A stretch of DNA of 64,000 bases from Lachancea kluyveri NRRL Y-12651 (GCA_000149225.2 CM000689.1:1-64000); one strand, 5' to 3'; positions 32,166 through 46,225 are shown, counted from the stretch's first letter. Made by a program: numbers and translations. The notes: generated by a model from the letters alone, not told the origin.

Positions 32166-33848
32166 TCACAAAGTGTACCTGAAGTTTGGATTTTCAAAGT
32201 CCGTCAGATCGGCAAACTCGAGGTTCTCCATAGCATTAGCGTCAGGCCCCCTCTCCGCGGCAATTCTGTCTCTTCTTTTGTTTTCTCTGTCATTGATAAA
32301 GTACAATAAACTTAGTGTCACAACACAGGCACTGTAACAGACAATCATAGCAATCTTGGCACCTTTGTAGCTTGGAGCTTGTGATTCGATAAAGGTCTGA
32401 GGACCAGCCAAATTAGAAGCAGAATAAGACACCAGGTTAATCGAAGATACTGTCCATTTTTTAGTGTAACCTAATGTGTTGGCACTAATGTTGGACAAGA
32501 CACAAATGAAAGACAGAGGAGCAATGTATAGCAGATAAGCACCAGCCAATCTTGCTTGTTTGGAATCATCAGCAAATGCCAGCATACATGTAGCAATAAC
32601 ACTCAACACGGAAGCAAATATACCCCAAGTTAACCTATTTTTCAACACCGGAATATGCTTACGGGCAGCCAACACGGACAAGTACCCTAATAAAGGACAA
32701 CCAACCAGCTCGACTGCACCCGTTGGCATGGACATCAACAATGAATCCTTGGTGCTGTAGCCAAAGTCGTTCTTGATCAAAATACTCATAAAGTTGGTGA
32801 GCCCACCGTTTGGAATGTTGGATCCAATGGAAAAGACAAAGTACAGCCAGGTCCTGACATCCGTGAAGGCCTCTTTGACTTGGTACCATTTGATGTGGTG
32901 GTTACCAAACCCTTGCTGGTTGTCTCTGATTCTTTCCACAACCATCAGCTTTTCACGGTCGCTCAAAAACCACGCCTTGGAGGGGTCATCCGGGAGGTGG
33001 AAGAAGATCAAAAACCCCACGAAAATAGTAATACAGCCCGTGACTATGAACAGTACCCTCCAGCCCTCGATGGTGTACGAATCCTGTCTAATGTACAAAC
33101 CGTACGCCAAAGAGTTGGCCCAAATACCACCCAACCCGTTGAATCCAAACCACAAACACACCCTCATGAACTGCTCTTCCTTTTTCCAGTACTGCGCTGT
33201 GATCACGGTAAAAGTGGGCGTGACCATACTCTCAGCACAACCTAGCAACACTCTCAGGAAAATGAAGGAGCCATAGTTGATGGAAGGAACGGCATGGAGG
33301 GCCAAGAACATGCCCCAAATGACAACAAACATGGCCAGCGTCTTGGCCAGGTAGGGCGACTTTTGAAAAATGAGCTGGCCAGGGCCCATGTTGAAAAACA
33401 GGTAGCCAAAGTAGAATGCGGAGCCAACCCAGGAGTACTGGTTGCCGTGCATTTTCAAGTCTGTTCTCAACCCCATAACAGCGGCCGAGCCGTTGGATAC
33501 TTTATCCATGAATTGGATGGCATACAGTATGCACATTAAGGGAAACATGTACAGATCGATTTTGCGCACTAGCTTACGGTCTTCTTCCTTGGTAAAAGTG
33601 ACGTTGTGGGATTTCAGCGCCAGCTTCATTGCCTCATCAACATCGCCTGTGACCTTGACCTCATTGCCACTTGGCGAGATGATGGTTGTTATGACATTGT
33701 TGGCGTCGCCGATTTGCTCCGCCGTCATTGAGATGACATTCGTCAAGTCGCCTTCTGTGCGACTACCGTCTTTGGCGAGTGGCTCTATCACGTTTGCATC
33801 TCTATTTTTTTCGTTTTCCGAGTAAGAAGCAGTTGAAGAGTTGGACAT
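32166..33848 (-). CDS. Anion:cation symporter permease, DAL5/THI73-type MFS
   Basis: This 560-residue plasma-membrane transporter belongs to the allantoate/tartrate (anion:cation symporter) group. It has a long hydrophilic N-tail (about 95 residues), then about twelve membrane segments beginning IDLYMFPLMCILYAIQFMDKVS. That segment resembles S. cerevisiae Thi73 more than Dal5. Other group features are GWRVLFIVTGCITIFVGFLIFFHLPDDPSKAWFLS (segments 5-6 and the P-D-P motif) and LSERE-like DREKLMVVERIRDN. Substrates in the group include allantoate, nicotinate, thiamine-related compounds and carboxylates; which one applies here is not evident. A 22-base poly-T near 33948-33971 precedes the gene. 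Confidence 0.9.
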   Translation of the reverse strand: MSNSSTASYSENEKNRDANVIEPLAKDGSRTEGDLTNVISMTAEQIGDANNVITTIISPSGNEVKVTGDVDEAMKLALKSHNVTFTKEEDRKLVRKIDLYMFPLMCILYAIQFMDKVSNGSAAVMGLRTDLKMHGNQYSWVGSAFYFGYLFFNMGPGQLIFQKSPYLAKTLAMFVVIWGMFLALHAVPSINYGSFIFLRVLLGCAESMVTPTFTVITAQYWKKEEQFMRVCLWFGFNGLGGIWANSLAYGLYIRQDSYTIEGWRVLFIVTGCITIFVGFLIFFHLPDDPSKAWFLSDREKLMVVERIRDNQQGFGNHHIKWYQVKEAFTDVRTWLYFVFSIGSNIPNGGLTNFMSILIKNDFGYSTKDSLLMSMPTGAVELVGCPLLGYLSVLAARKHIPVLKNRLTWGIFASVLSVIATCMLAFADDSKQARLAGAYLLYIAPLSFICVLSNISANTLGYTKKWTVSSINLVSYSASNLAGPQTFIESQAPSYKGAKIAMIVCYSACVVTLSLLYFINDRENKRRDRIAAERGPDANAMENLEFADLTDFENPNFRYTL

Positions 33849-35525
33849 TTCTGCGTGCTTGTATCTTGGCTGCTTGATGGAATGTAACTGGAACTTCTAT
33901 TATCTGCTTGTTTGTTTTTTTTTTCTTGTTGGTTATATACTCTTTTTTTTGTTTTTTTTTTTTTTTTTTTTTCACTTTCCTTTCAATTCTACTTAATCAC
34001 AAATCGATGGTATCCGGTGCGATTAGAAACGCATCATGTTTCAGACCAACAAATCATCTTACTTTATCAGCAATACTGATACGATAAACTTACCGTCCAT
34101 CGAGTCTACCAGTCAATTTTTTTCCTCTCGATAACGTCAAGTGCGCATATGGTTGCATCGGTTGCGGCCTTATTTTGGCCAGCCACGCAGCGTTGCTTAT
34201 CTTGGCTGTCCGTGACTGGTTGTATTTTGATGAAACTTGTGCCGAAATCTCTTAGTCTTGCTCCTCCTTTTCTTTTTTTCTATCCGATGTCATCAAAATC
34301 TTTCCTGTCACAAAGCGCATCGGAGGGGTCCGAGTCAGACGGCGTTTCGCTAAGAAATGGCGAGTGGTTTGGCTTGGCTTCTGGCAAGAAACTGTTCGTA
34401 GCTAGCGCCAGGCAGAACAGATTGTCCCTGAAACGCCGGAGAGACTTCGATCGCGGCTAAGACGCAATGCAAAAATGCCGAGCGGAGTGGGCGATCACAC
34501 AGTTTTCTGTATGCATGGAATATCATGCTGTACTCAGACAAGCTGTTACTAACAACACCCTCCCCCCTCTGACTGTTATCGGCGCGGCACCTTGTGCGCG
34601 TGTAGTTTGGAATGTTTCTCGCAGAACCTTGCTCAAACGGATTCTGGGCTTTTTTTTTCTTCGTTCCTTTGTCTTGCTTGCCTCGCATTATCCCTTGTTT
34701 TAGAGTGACGCTTATACTGGCCACGCCAATGTGGTGAAAAAGAAAAAAAGCGCCGGAAAGGCCCGAATCTAAACGTGCTTGACAGGGCCACGTGACGTTA
34801 GATCCTGGATAAAAAGTGATTTTGATTAATTTTTTTTCTTTATCGTGTGGAGATTACAGTTTAGGAAAGGTGTTGTTGATCGTATGAGGAGAGGGGCACA
34901 TCTGATGACGTATTGCGTTTCATTCTCCTCCATCCTGCTTCAGCTGCAACAGGGACACTCGTTTTTTTTTTTATACTACTGTCTATGGCTACGGCGCACA
35001 GCAACGACACCCCCTTAGCAGTGAAGTTGGCAGAAAGTGCTACTTTTCAGGGAAGGGATATGCAGCTCATATATTTCAAAGCGCCCTTGTGTGGTTTTGA
35101 GTACGGGCTTGAGCTTTGCGTTCGTCTGTTTGTTCTTTCCTGTTTGTTTATTTCAAGTTTGTTATAGCAGATGCAGTTTTAGCGCGGTACAAAAGGCCGA
35201 AACTCTGCCAAAAGCATAAAAATTGTAAATATAGATAAAGACCTTATGCATTTTAAAAGATCACATATCAGTGACATGCAGAACTTACAAAACTAAACTA
35301 TAGCAGAAACTTCCTATTGACTAAGAGACTAAGGACCGGCTTACGAATTCTCCAACCTATACATGTGGTCTGCACCCCGTGCAATTCGGTCTCAGTGCGC
35401 TTCGACTATTTGAAAACCTAAGAACCTCTTATCAACTCCCAGCACGAAAATTACGTATATACTGGTTATGCTACATGACTAGCAGTACAGATCATGTACG
35501 GCATGGATAGGACACTCCCGTTAAA
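33849..35525. other. Intergenic region, 1.7 kb
   Basis: It contains the permease promoter with long T-runs (33948-33971), T-runs at 34646-34657 and 34961-34972, and the OYE 3' flank. No gene is supported. Confidence 0.5.
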
Positions 35526-37528
<2,003 letters not shown>

Positions 37529-38623
37529 TCACACAGCCGAAAGGTTGACAACAGGCTCCAGCTTCCTATCCACAGGAGTAGTTTCATACGTAAAAGATGG
37601 GGTCAGAGGCCGTCCTAATCTAACTTGCATCTGCTGGAGATCTTGCACGGTGGTCGAGGACCCGCCACATGCGATAACGATGATGATGTCTTCTGGGCCT
37701 AGGCTGCCGCCCAAGGTGTCTTCCAAGAGGTGCGGGTTGTAACCGAAGTGCAAGGATGCACCACAAGCCGGCTCTGGCACTATGTTGGTGTCGTCTGCGA
37801 AATCCAGACAGGTGCGGACAACATCGGCATCGCTCAAGACCACTGACTTGGTGTTGTACTTTAGTGCGTTTTCAAGTGTTTTTTTGCAAATTGTAGCGGT
37901 GCCCAAGGACGTGGCAACGCTGGTGATCTTGTCAAACACAAGTGGCTTACCGGCTTTCAAGGACTGGTGAAAGACTTCGCAGCCCTTGGTTTCGACACCG
38001 ATGATAGGTATTGTGGTGGCCAAGTCGTGCTTCTCGAGCCCCTCAATAATACCATTGTACAACCCACCGCCGCCTATGCTACATACGATGCCCTTGACTT
38101 GGCTGGCAGGAATTCGCTGGCGCTCCAAGGACTCAACAATCTCGTCAACTATGGTGGAGTGGCCTTCCCAGATAACGGGGTTATCGAAGGGGTGTGCGTA
38201 GACGGGCTCAAACTTTGTCGTGTCGATGCAGGGCATGACAGAGCGATGCAAATACTGGTCGGCATCACCCCAGTGGTTTCCATGGACAATCACGTCTGCA
38301 CCGGTCTGCCTGATCTTGGCCACCATTCGCAAGTTGGTTGTTGTGGGCACGACGACCGTACATGGCAAGGAGAATGCACGGCAGGCTGTAGCGGCAGCCA
38401 ATCCAGCGTTGCCGCCCGAGCTGGCAAACACATGGGCGGTCTTGTTGCCTTCGCTTTCGATCCTGGCAGCGCTTTGCGTAATCAAATGTCCAATTCCCCT
38501 GCTTTTGAAACTGCCGCTTGGCTGAAAGACCTCATACTTGACCAGAAACTGAGGAGTAGCACTGAGAACAGATGACGGGAAAATACGGCGTAGCAAAGGC
38601 GTCTTTGAATAAAAGGATGTCAT
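37529..38623 (-). CDS. CHA1: Catabolic L-serine/L-threonine deaminase
   Basis: This 364-residue PLP enzyme (S. cerevisiae Cha1 has 360) deaminates serine to pyruvate and threonine to 2-oxobutyrate so they can serve as nitrogen sources. The PLP lysine lies in PSGSFKSRGIG, the phosphate-binding loop in SSGGNAGLAAATA, and the glycine-rich C-terminal site in IACGGSSTTVQ. VKGIVCSIGGGGLYNGII is a strong family block. It is on the minus strand, divergent from VAC17 as in S. cerevisiae, where it is the first single-copy gene next to HML. A TATA box (complement of CTTTTATA near 38746-38753) lies about 125 bases before the ATG. In S. cerevisiae, transcription is induced by serine and threonine through the Cha4 activator. 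Confidence 0.97.
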   Translation of the reverse strand: MTSFYSKTPLLRRIFPSSVLSATPQFLVKYEVFQPSGSFKSRGIGHLITQSAARIESEGNKTAHVFASSGGNAGLAAATACRAFSLPCTVVVPTTTNLRMVAKIRQTGADVIVHGNHWGDADQYLHRSVMPCIDTTKFEPVYAHPFDNPVIWEGHSTIVDEIVESLERQRIPASQVKGIVCSIGGGGLYNGIIEGLEKHDLATTIPIIGVETKGCEVFHQSLKAGKPLVFDKITSVATSLGTATICKKTLENALKYNTKSVVLSDADVVRTCLDFADDTNIVPEPACGASLHFGYNPHLLEDTLGGSLGPEDIIIVIACGGSSTTVQDLQQMQVRLGRPLTPSFTYETTPVDRKLEPVVNLSAV

Positions 38624-39405
38624 GAGTTCTTGTCAGCAAGTTGCTGTTTTTTTTTTCCTTTCTTTTTTACGAAGGGGGTTTAAACTGGGAGAGAAAAGCA
38701 CATTGATATCCTTACATGTCCATCCAAAGAGGGTAGGGTCCCGTGCTTTTATATGTGTCTGGTTCTAATGAAAAGTTTCTTGACTTGTCAAGGCTCTCAT
38801 CCCCCCTGTAGCACAGGCGGCTATAGCACGACGCAGCGGCAGCGGCGACTATGATCCGCATGCTGATGTAACCCAAAGAGCATTAGCGACGAGCCTAGTT
38901 CAAGGTGGAGACTATTCTCCGCGTGCGTTACTGCGACTCTTCAAGCCCGCCGCCCGTGGTGCCGCTTGCAATACGTCTGTAGTGCTTTTGGAAAGCCTAC
39001 AGGACCTATTGGGAATAGTTGACCCTGTACATTTTAAGGGCTCTGTGATTCGAAACATGCCTGCCAAACCACCGCCAGACGCTTGTTGCCTGTCCCCCCC
39101 TCCCCCACTATAGACTCTGTGTTGTTGGTTAAAAGTACATGCGGCTGGTGGAAGCCAGTTGGTTTTAGCGCTTGAGCCCAAAGAGATGCGCGGTTGAAAT
39201 TTTTGTAACTCGAAGCAGATGTCTGTCGGCCCTAAAAGGTTCTAATATCTCTAGCACAAGCCGTTACTAAGAAGCTCAAACCTTCTTCCACACAAAGCTG
39301 AGAAAGTGTAAATCGCACTGCGCCAGACTCCATGCACCCACACCCGCACCTGCAGCCTCACTGCCCATCTCAACTTCTTAGCTTACGGCAGCTTTGAATT
39401 TTACA

Positions 39406-39451
39406 CGCTCTACACGCTCTACACGCTCTACACGCTCTACACGCTCTACTC
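39406..39451. repeat. 9-bp tandem repeat ACACGCTCT in VAC17 promoter
   Basis: Five perfect copies of ACACGCTCT are followed by two CCGCT units, about 210-255 bases before the VAC17 ATG. The tandem arrangement in a promoter could multiply a protein-binding site, but no known factor is assigned. Confidence 0.8.
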
Positions 39452-39470
39452 CGCTCCGCTCCGTGACTTT

Positions 39471-39477
39471 TTTCGCG
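39471..39477. promoter_or_regulatory. SCB-like element before VAC17
   Basis: TTTCGCG is the complement of CGCGAAA and fits the SBF consensus CRCGAAA, about 185 bases before the VAC17 ATG. Vac17 abundance is cell-cycle dependent in S. cerevisiae, so a G1/S site is plausible. A single short match can occur by chance. Confidence 0.4.
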
Positions 39478-39661
39478 GGCGCGGCGGCCTCATCTGTAAA
39501 CATCACAGGCGAAAATTTTTTGTTTGTTTTTGTTTTTGTTTTCTCATTTTCATTTTCGGTTTTCGTTTTGGTTTACATTTTCACCTTACAATCACCTAGA
39601 GATACACCAAGCGTCTTGCACACAACTCTCAGCCCACAAAGATAGACATAAAGCACACCCG

Positions 39662-41050
39662 ATGGAAGGGCTCCATGAAATATCCCAGAAGCTTTTGGTC
39701 CGGTCGCAGGAGGCCATCTTGCAACTGGACCTGTACATCCAACGACAGCAGAGGCTGTATGAGTACGAAACCCTGGATCAGCCAGACAACGGCCTGTTGA
39801 CCAAGCTACAGGAATACCAAACGTGCCTGGCCCAGCTAAATTCACTCCACATTAGGTCGGAACACCTGCGGGACAGGATTGCATCGACGGACCACAGAGC
39901 CTCGCAGGATGGCGACTCCATCGGCCACCTGGTTACCGAGTTTCAAAAGATCACCACCAAACTGAACGAACTGGCTGCCACGCAGGACCGTGCATACCAG
40001 TCGCCGGGCTCCCAGTCCACCAAAAGCGTGTCGTCTTTCGAGCCCAAGCCACTAAAGATCCTTGAAAGAACAAAGTTGCAACACCCCACGTCTCCCACCA
40101 AACGGGTTGCAACACCGCCAAAGAAAATAGCCCCCCTGAGAAAAAACCCCCCGTTCGACAAGAAGGTGATGTTCAGCGGGCACAGCAAAAGCACCTCCCT
40201 GCCAGGGTCACCCAGCATGGCTGCAAGCTCGCCAGTATCCATCCAGCAAGAGCGGTTTCCACGGCATGCAAAGTCATGTGACGCAGGGCTGAACAAGCAG
40301 CAGCGGCGGCGGCAGGACAGCGACAACCGCCTAAATTTTTTCAAGGAGAACCAGAGGCTGTCGATATCCTTCTTTGACGATGAGATCGACTACTCCTCCG
40401 ACGAGGATACGGTGATATCTGTGAGCCCGCCAGAAACCACTAGCTTCAAGGGCTTTCCGAAGGCCGAGCCGCTGAGAAGGTACAACTCGCACGAGAGCGT
40501 ACTCTCGCGGAAGGAAGTGCTGCCCGCAGCATTACCTGCCAGGGCCGGGTGGTTTTCTCTGTGGGCAGGGCGTAACAACAAGCCAAAGCCAATGGCGGAG
40601 AGTGTGTCGATCAATGACAAGCCAGTGTACTCGACAGCAGCGTTGCTGCGAAGCCATTCGAAAACCACAGAAACGTCCAAGGACCTCCTGGCGCAGTTTG
40701 TCTCAGCGGCCCCCAAGCAAAAGAAACAAACAACCAGCTGGTTCGGCCCGGCCGAGGAGCCCAAACGCAGCATTTTTAGTGGGTGGAAGCTGTTCAACAA
40801 CAGCGTTCTAGTGACGTCTGAGACCGGCCTGCAAGACTCCAATAGCAAGCCAAGCGCAAAGAGGATTGGGGCAGCGGCTCCTGCAAAGAGAGTGCCACTG
40901 GGCCGGAGGAAAACACACCTGCCGTCGTCCTCCCTGATTATGGGACCCAACGGTTCAAGGTTTGTCAGTCCACCCAACGAGCCAGTTCTCAACAATAAAG
41001 TCTCATACGACGCGCTGCACGAGGCTCTCTGCACAGAGTTCAGGCTTTGA
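39662..41050 (+). CDS. VAC17: Vacuole-inheritance adaptor linking Vac8 to myosin Myo2
   Basis: This 462-residue adaptor (423 in S. cerevisiae) bridges vacuolar Vac8 and the type V myosin Myo2 so that the vacuole moves into the bud. The N-terminal 130 residues (MEGLHEISQKLLVRSQEAIL...) form predicted coiled coils and match Vac17 best. The centre and C-terminus are Ser/Pro/Lys-rich and probably disordered, with candidate CDK sites (SPTKR, SPPN) that fit the cyclin-dependent control known for the family. An acidic stretch (DDEIDYSSDEDT) lies mid-protein. The ATG at 39662 was chosen over an upstream in-frame non-ATG extension that encodes a Phe/Ser-rich string. Its position between CHA1 and MRC1 supports the identification. 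Confidence 0.92.
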   Translation: MEGLHEISQKLLVRSQEAILQLDLYIQRQQRLYEYETLDQPDNGLLTKLQEYQTCLAQLNSLHIRSEHLRDRIASTDHRASQDGDSIGHLVTEFQKITTKLNELAATQDRAYQSPGSQSTKSVSSFEPKPLKILERTKLQHPTSPTKRVATPPKKIAPLRKNPPFDKKVMFSGHSKSTSLPGSPSMAASSPVSIQQERFPRHAKSCDAGLNKQQRRRQDSDNRLNFFKENQRLSISFFDDEIDYSSDEDTVISVSPPETTSFKGFPKAEPLRRYNSHESVLSRKEVLPAALPARAGWFSLWAGRNNKPKPMAESVSINDKPVYSTAALLRSHSKTTETSKDLLAQFVSAAPKQKKQTTSWFGPAEEPKRSIFSGWKLFNNSVLVTSETGLQDSNSKPSAKRIGAAAPAKRVPLGRRKTHLPSSSLIMGPNGSRFVSPPNEPVLNNKVSYDALHEALCTEFRL

Positions 41051-41256
41051 AAGCAGGGCAGCCTTGTGTCGTGCACAAACGCAAAAGCACGCAAACCCGC
41101 CTGGGATACGCCTTTGGGGACCCAGAACGCTGGAAATGACTATTCTTAATGTATGTAATCTATCTTTTACGAAACTAATAAACAAAAACAGTAATCTCGG
41201 AAGGAACGAAGAAAAAAAAAATGCAGTGTTCAATAATCAGCCGTACGTACACAGTT

Positions 41257-42583
41257 CTATGCTTCGAAGCTGTCGTCGTTGTCCGCAAATAGCCCGGCCC
41301 TTTTTGGGGCAGCTTCCGGGTGGCGATGCCCAAACACAGGCTTTCTTCCGCTTTCTTTTCTTTTAGGAGCATTCAGTTTCCGGACCTTGCCCAAGTAGGT
41401 GATGGAGGCCCTGGAGCCGCCGATGGTCTTGTAAGACTTGGAGACCTTTACGGTCTTTGTGCCCTCCTTGAACTTTTCGTTGATGTCGATCCTGGAGCTG
41501 AAGGAGCTGATCACGGATGGCAGCTTGAAACCATTTGCGGGAGAATTGCCGTCAACCTCCAGGTCGACTGTGCGGCTGGAGGTGCGTGCCGGCGTGTGAA
41601 GCGTTTTGATGCAGCTGTTTTGCTTCAAGGTAAATAGATCTTCCAGGTCATCGTTATCGTCCCCAAGCGTGCTGTGTTGGTGCTTCGCCAGGCGTCTATC
41701 CAGCTCAAACTCGTTGTCCAGCTCGTCCTTGCTGTTCAAAAACGACAGGCTTCTTTGCACAAACTCTTGCGAGATCTTGATCCTTTTCCTCTCTGTACGC
41801 ACAGGCTGCCCGCCGGCATCAGGCTGAGTACCGTGCTCGCTGGCGTTGTCAACTTTGTCGTTTTCGCTGATGGCGCCAGAATCTGGATCCGCGGTCTCGC
41901 CAATAGAGAATGGGTTCTTGGACTCCACGAGGTCCTCCACCATGCTTTCGAAAAAGGCGTGAGACTTTGGGTTGGACACCAGTTTGCTGGCCTCGCCGTT
42001 TTCAAGGACTTTTTGGCGCAGGAGCTCTCTTCTCTTGGCGTGGTATCGCTGCAATTCGTCGTCCTCGTCATCGCTGAGTTCGATATCCAGAGCGCCTTTG
42101 CCTCGTCTGCGAAACCCACCATTTTTGATGTCGTGCAAGATCTTGTTGACGATTTTTTCGTCGTACTCCTTGTCCTCGGCGGCTAGCATCTGGCGGATTT
42201 CTGCAGGATCAAACGTGGTTTTTGTGTAGTCGTCCACCATTTTCTCGAGCTCGGAGTCGTACTCGTCAGACAGTTCGCCGTCAGCACCGCCCACACCGTG
42301 CCACTCATCTTCAGACTCTTCAGCTTCCATCTCAAACATCTTGGATACTCCTTTCCGCTTCATCTCTTTTCGTTTCTGTCGTATTTTATGTTCCTGCTCT
42401 CGCTTTCTGGCGAGCACTTGGCGCATTGCTTTTTCGTATTCTTCCTTGTCATCACCACTCTCTTCTTCTTCTTCTTCTTCTTCTTCTTCTTCTTCTTCTT
42501 CTTCTTCTTCTTCTTCTTCTTCGCGGTCGCCGTTGCTGCCATTTCCTTCTGCTTCCTCCCTTGCAACTCTGTTTTGGACATTG

Positions 42584-42619
<36 letters not shown>

Positions 42620-44790
42620 GAAACCTCTCCAACCAAAAGTAGGTTTTTCCTGGCACGGGATTTACTTGTGGCGTCGGCTTGCAAGGTTGGCTTTGAGGGC
42701 AAAGTCTCCGGGGTTCTGATACCTGGGATCTGCTTGATTCTAGAAGTTAAGCCGTCAACACCATGACCCAGGCCGGCGTCAGCGTTGGCGAGGTTACCGC
42801 CGTAGGCTCCGAGGTCAATCACATTTCCTGGCCTTGGGCCGTTTCTTGAGATGGGCTCGTTGTCGGAGCCAAGGTCAGAATCAGAATCAGGGCCAGGGCC
42901 AGAGCCAAAGTTGGCGATTCGCTTTGCTCGCTTTTTGCTTTTAGGAAGGACGATCGCCTCGTCGTCCTCGTCGTCCCTGTCTTTTTCACGGCTTTCGTCA
43001 TCGCTATCCTCGTCCAGAACATCGCTGTCAGGAGCATCGCTGTCAGGCACATCCTCCGACCCACTCGCAGGCTCGCTCTCGGGCTCCCCGTCGAGCTCGT
43101 TTTCGCTGTAATCGAAATCGCCCGGATATCCGCCGTCCTGTTGTTCGTCAAGCTCCTTTTTCTTTTCTCTCTGCTTTTCGCGGAGCCTGATCTTTCTGTT
43201 CCTCTCGATTTCCTGTTCCAGCAAGTTTTCAACCTCTTTTTTTTCTCTTTCAATGTCCTCCAGATTCAGGCCTCTCTTTTCAGTAATCTCTCTGCGGTGG
43301 TCCAGGATCTGTTTCTTGTTGGCTTTTTTTAAACTGGAGAACAACTCTTTTAGAGAAGGCGCACGCGGTGTGGATGGCTGCTGTCTGGTCTTTTTGATGC
43401 CTTGCCTTTTGGAGGTCCTCGCTTTAATTTCCAGCACGGCTGCTTTTGACATTTTCGACGCCGGCACACTGTTTTCATCCTCATCCGAGCTGCTGTCCAG
43501 ATCGATGTGCTCTTTGGAATCTAGACGTGCTTTCAGCTGGTTCTTGTAAGAATTTAAGGGCACCCACCCGGCTTCTTCTTTGTCCTTACGTGTTGAACGA
43601 CCCTCATCGGTAGTGGTGCCAATAGTAGCAGCAATAGCTGAAGCAAAATTGCCGCTGCCACCGGCCTCGCTGTCTTTGCTATCTAAAGGATTTCCCGGCA
43701 CACTTGTAAAAAGCTTTCTCCTCTTGCTAGCGGGCTCAGATTCCAAATGTGTTTGCTCCTCCTGCTCCTCCTGCTCCTGCTCCTCACCTTCCGAGGAAGA
43801 GCAGTCGAAGTTGTTTAAAAATGCCTCCTTGTCAAACTTTTTCTTCACAACGAGCACTACATCATGCGGCTTTGCTTCAGTGATTCTCTTTTCTCTCTCT
43901 TCCTCGGCATCTAGATCCTTTTCGATTTCGTGGATGAGCAGCCTTTGGCTGTTGCGATGAGCGCTCTGATCTGGTGCCGTGGGTTGGACATCGCCAAGGG
44001 CACTGGTGTCTGGCACACATGTATCGAGCTGCGTGGTCACTGCTTCGCTTCCGTCAGCAACCGTTGCTGCGACAAAATCCTCCTCAGAGAGGGTTGGGTC
44101 CCTTGCTGTTGCTTCCAAAATCCTCTGGGTCTTGTCGACTTCCTGAGTCTCGCCAGCTTCCTGAGTCTCGAGCTGCATTTGCTGGGAGTTTTTGTATTGC
44201 GGAGACGGTATAATTTGGGTGAGACCGTAGCACGGTTCGGCAAGGTTCCTTGTGGTATTACCGCCATTGCCTTTGACTTCGTCTTTTGAAGTCTTGAACA
44301 AACTTTCGCCAAGCAATCCGTCATTGATAGAAACCGGAATTGTCTCGCTCACCTGGACGGGCGCTATTACTGGCACTACCTGTGACTCATACGCGCCGGT
44401 CTCCTGTGTAGGCATCAGCTGTGTCTGTTCTTCACTGTCACAGTCACAGTCCTGGCCGTGGCCAGTGTTTGACACACGCCTAGGTTTTGGTGGACTAACA
44501 AAGTCCTGCTCCAAGTCCTCACCGTCGTAGTAATTGGGAATCACCTGGGTTTGTGGAAGGGCATCTCCACGCTCTCCATCCGTCTCCTCGTTGCTAACAC
44601 CATTCAGTCTGCTTTTGACTTTGTCAACGATGGTGCTGTTGCCAAATAGGAAGCTGGCACTGGAGAGCTGGGGTTGTTTCTTCTCCTCATCGTTCTCTTC
44701 CTGCGTGGCATATACCTCAATGTCCTTGACATATGTGGTTTTCTTCTTCTTTGGGTGTTTCAAGTCACCCAGTGCATCCAGAAAGTCCAT
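41257..44790 (-). CDS. MRC1: S-phase replication-checkpoint mediator and fork component
   Basis: This 1177-residue Claspin/Mrc1-family protein (S. cerevisiae 1096) travels with the replication fork and carries the Mec1-to-Rad53 signal when forks stall. The N-terminal third contains many Ser/Thr-Gln sites (VYATQEEND, ALPQTQVIP, TQLMPTQE, ETQEAGETQEVDKTQ), the Mec1 target clusters of the family. Basic helical stretches, probably fork- and DNA-binding, follow from about residue 480 (KELFSSLKKANKKQILDHR). An acidic centre has about 11 Asp and then about 20 Glu in a row, encoded by trinucleotide repeats. A conserved C-terminal region follows from about 860. VAC17 converges with it, as in S. cerevisiae. 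Confidence 0.93.
42460..42522. repeat. (GAA)n trinucleotide run encoding poly-Glu in MRC1
   Basis: About 21 consecutive CTT/TTC triplets (GAA/GAG on the coding strand) encode a glutamate tract. A second run of ATC triplets at 42584-42618 encodes poly-aspartate. Such pure triplet runs are prone to length change. Confidence 0.9.
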
Positions 44791-44861
44791 TACTGTGCTG
44801 CTGTTTGCTGGGTCTGTAGTTCTTTTGACGTGTGTTTAGCATCGCAGTGTTCAAAAAGATA

Positions 44862-44874
44862 CGCGAAACGCGTT
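44862..44874. promoter_or_regulatory. SCB plus MCB cell-cycle elements before MRC1
   Basis: CGCGAAA (44863-44869, SBF type) abuts the palindromic ACGCGT (44869-44874, the MluI cell-cycle box bound by MBF), about 75-85 bases upstream of the MRC1 ATG. A further AACGCGC lies at about 44938-44944. The position and the known G1/S expression of replication genes make these strong candidate sites. Confidence 0.72.
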
Positions 44875-45058
44875 TTCTCCGGATCTTGGAGGATTGTGTC
44901 TTTTTTTTTTTTTTTTTTTTTTTAGCTCCTCTTACGAAACGCGCAAAAATGGTCATCTCTCTTGTTATTATACAAACGACTTTACACATACTATCAAAAG
45001 CTACACACACTACCAAAGCTACACACACTACCAAAAGCTACACACACTCTATCAGGTT

Positions 45059-46093
<1,035 letters not shown>

Positions 46094-46151
46094 CTAAGAG
46101 GTGTTGATGTTGGTGTTTGGTTTAGAGCCGGGGGATGAGATGGGTGATTTT

Positions 46152-46175
46152 GAGCTCATCTCTAAAAATTTTTCA
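46152..46175. promoter_or_regulatory. RRPE and PAC-like motifs before KRR1
   Basis: AAAAATTTTTCA (46164-46175), the complement of TGAAAAATTTTT, is a full RRPE. The adjacent GAGCTCATCTC (46152-46162) is one mismatch from the PAC element (GCGATGAGCT on its complement). A second GATGAG occurs near 46135. The pair sits 75-100 bases from the KRR1 ATG, the usual spacing and order in ribosome-biogenesis promoters. Confidence 0.75.
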
Positions 46176-46194
46176 TTTCCCACACATTTCTTTT

Positions 46195-46225
<31 letters not shown>

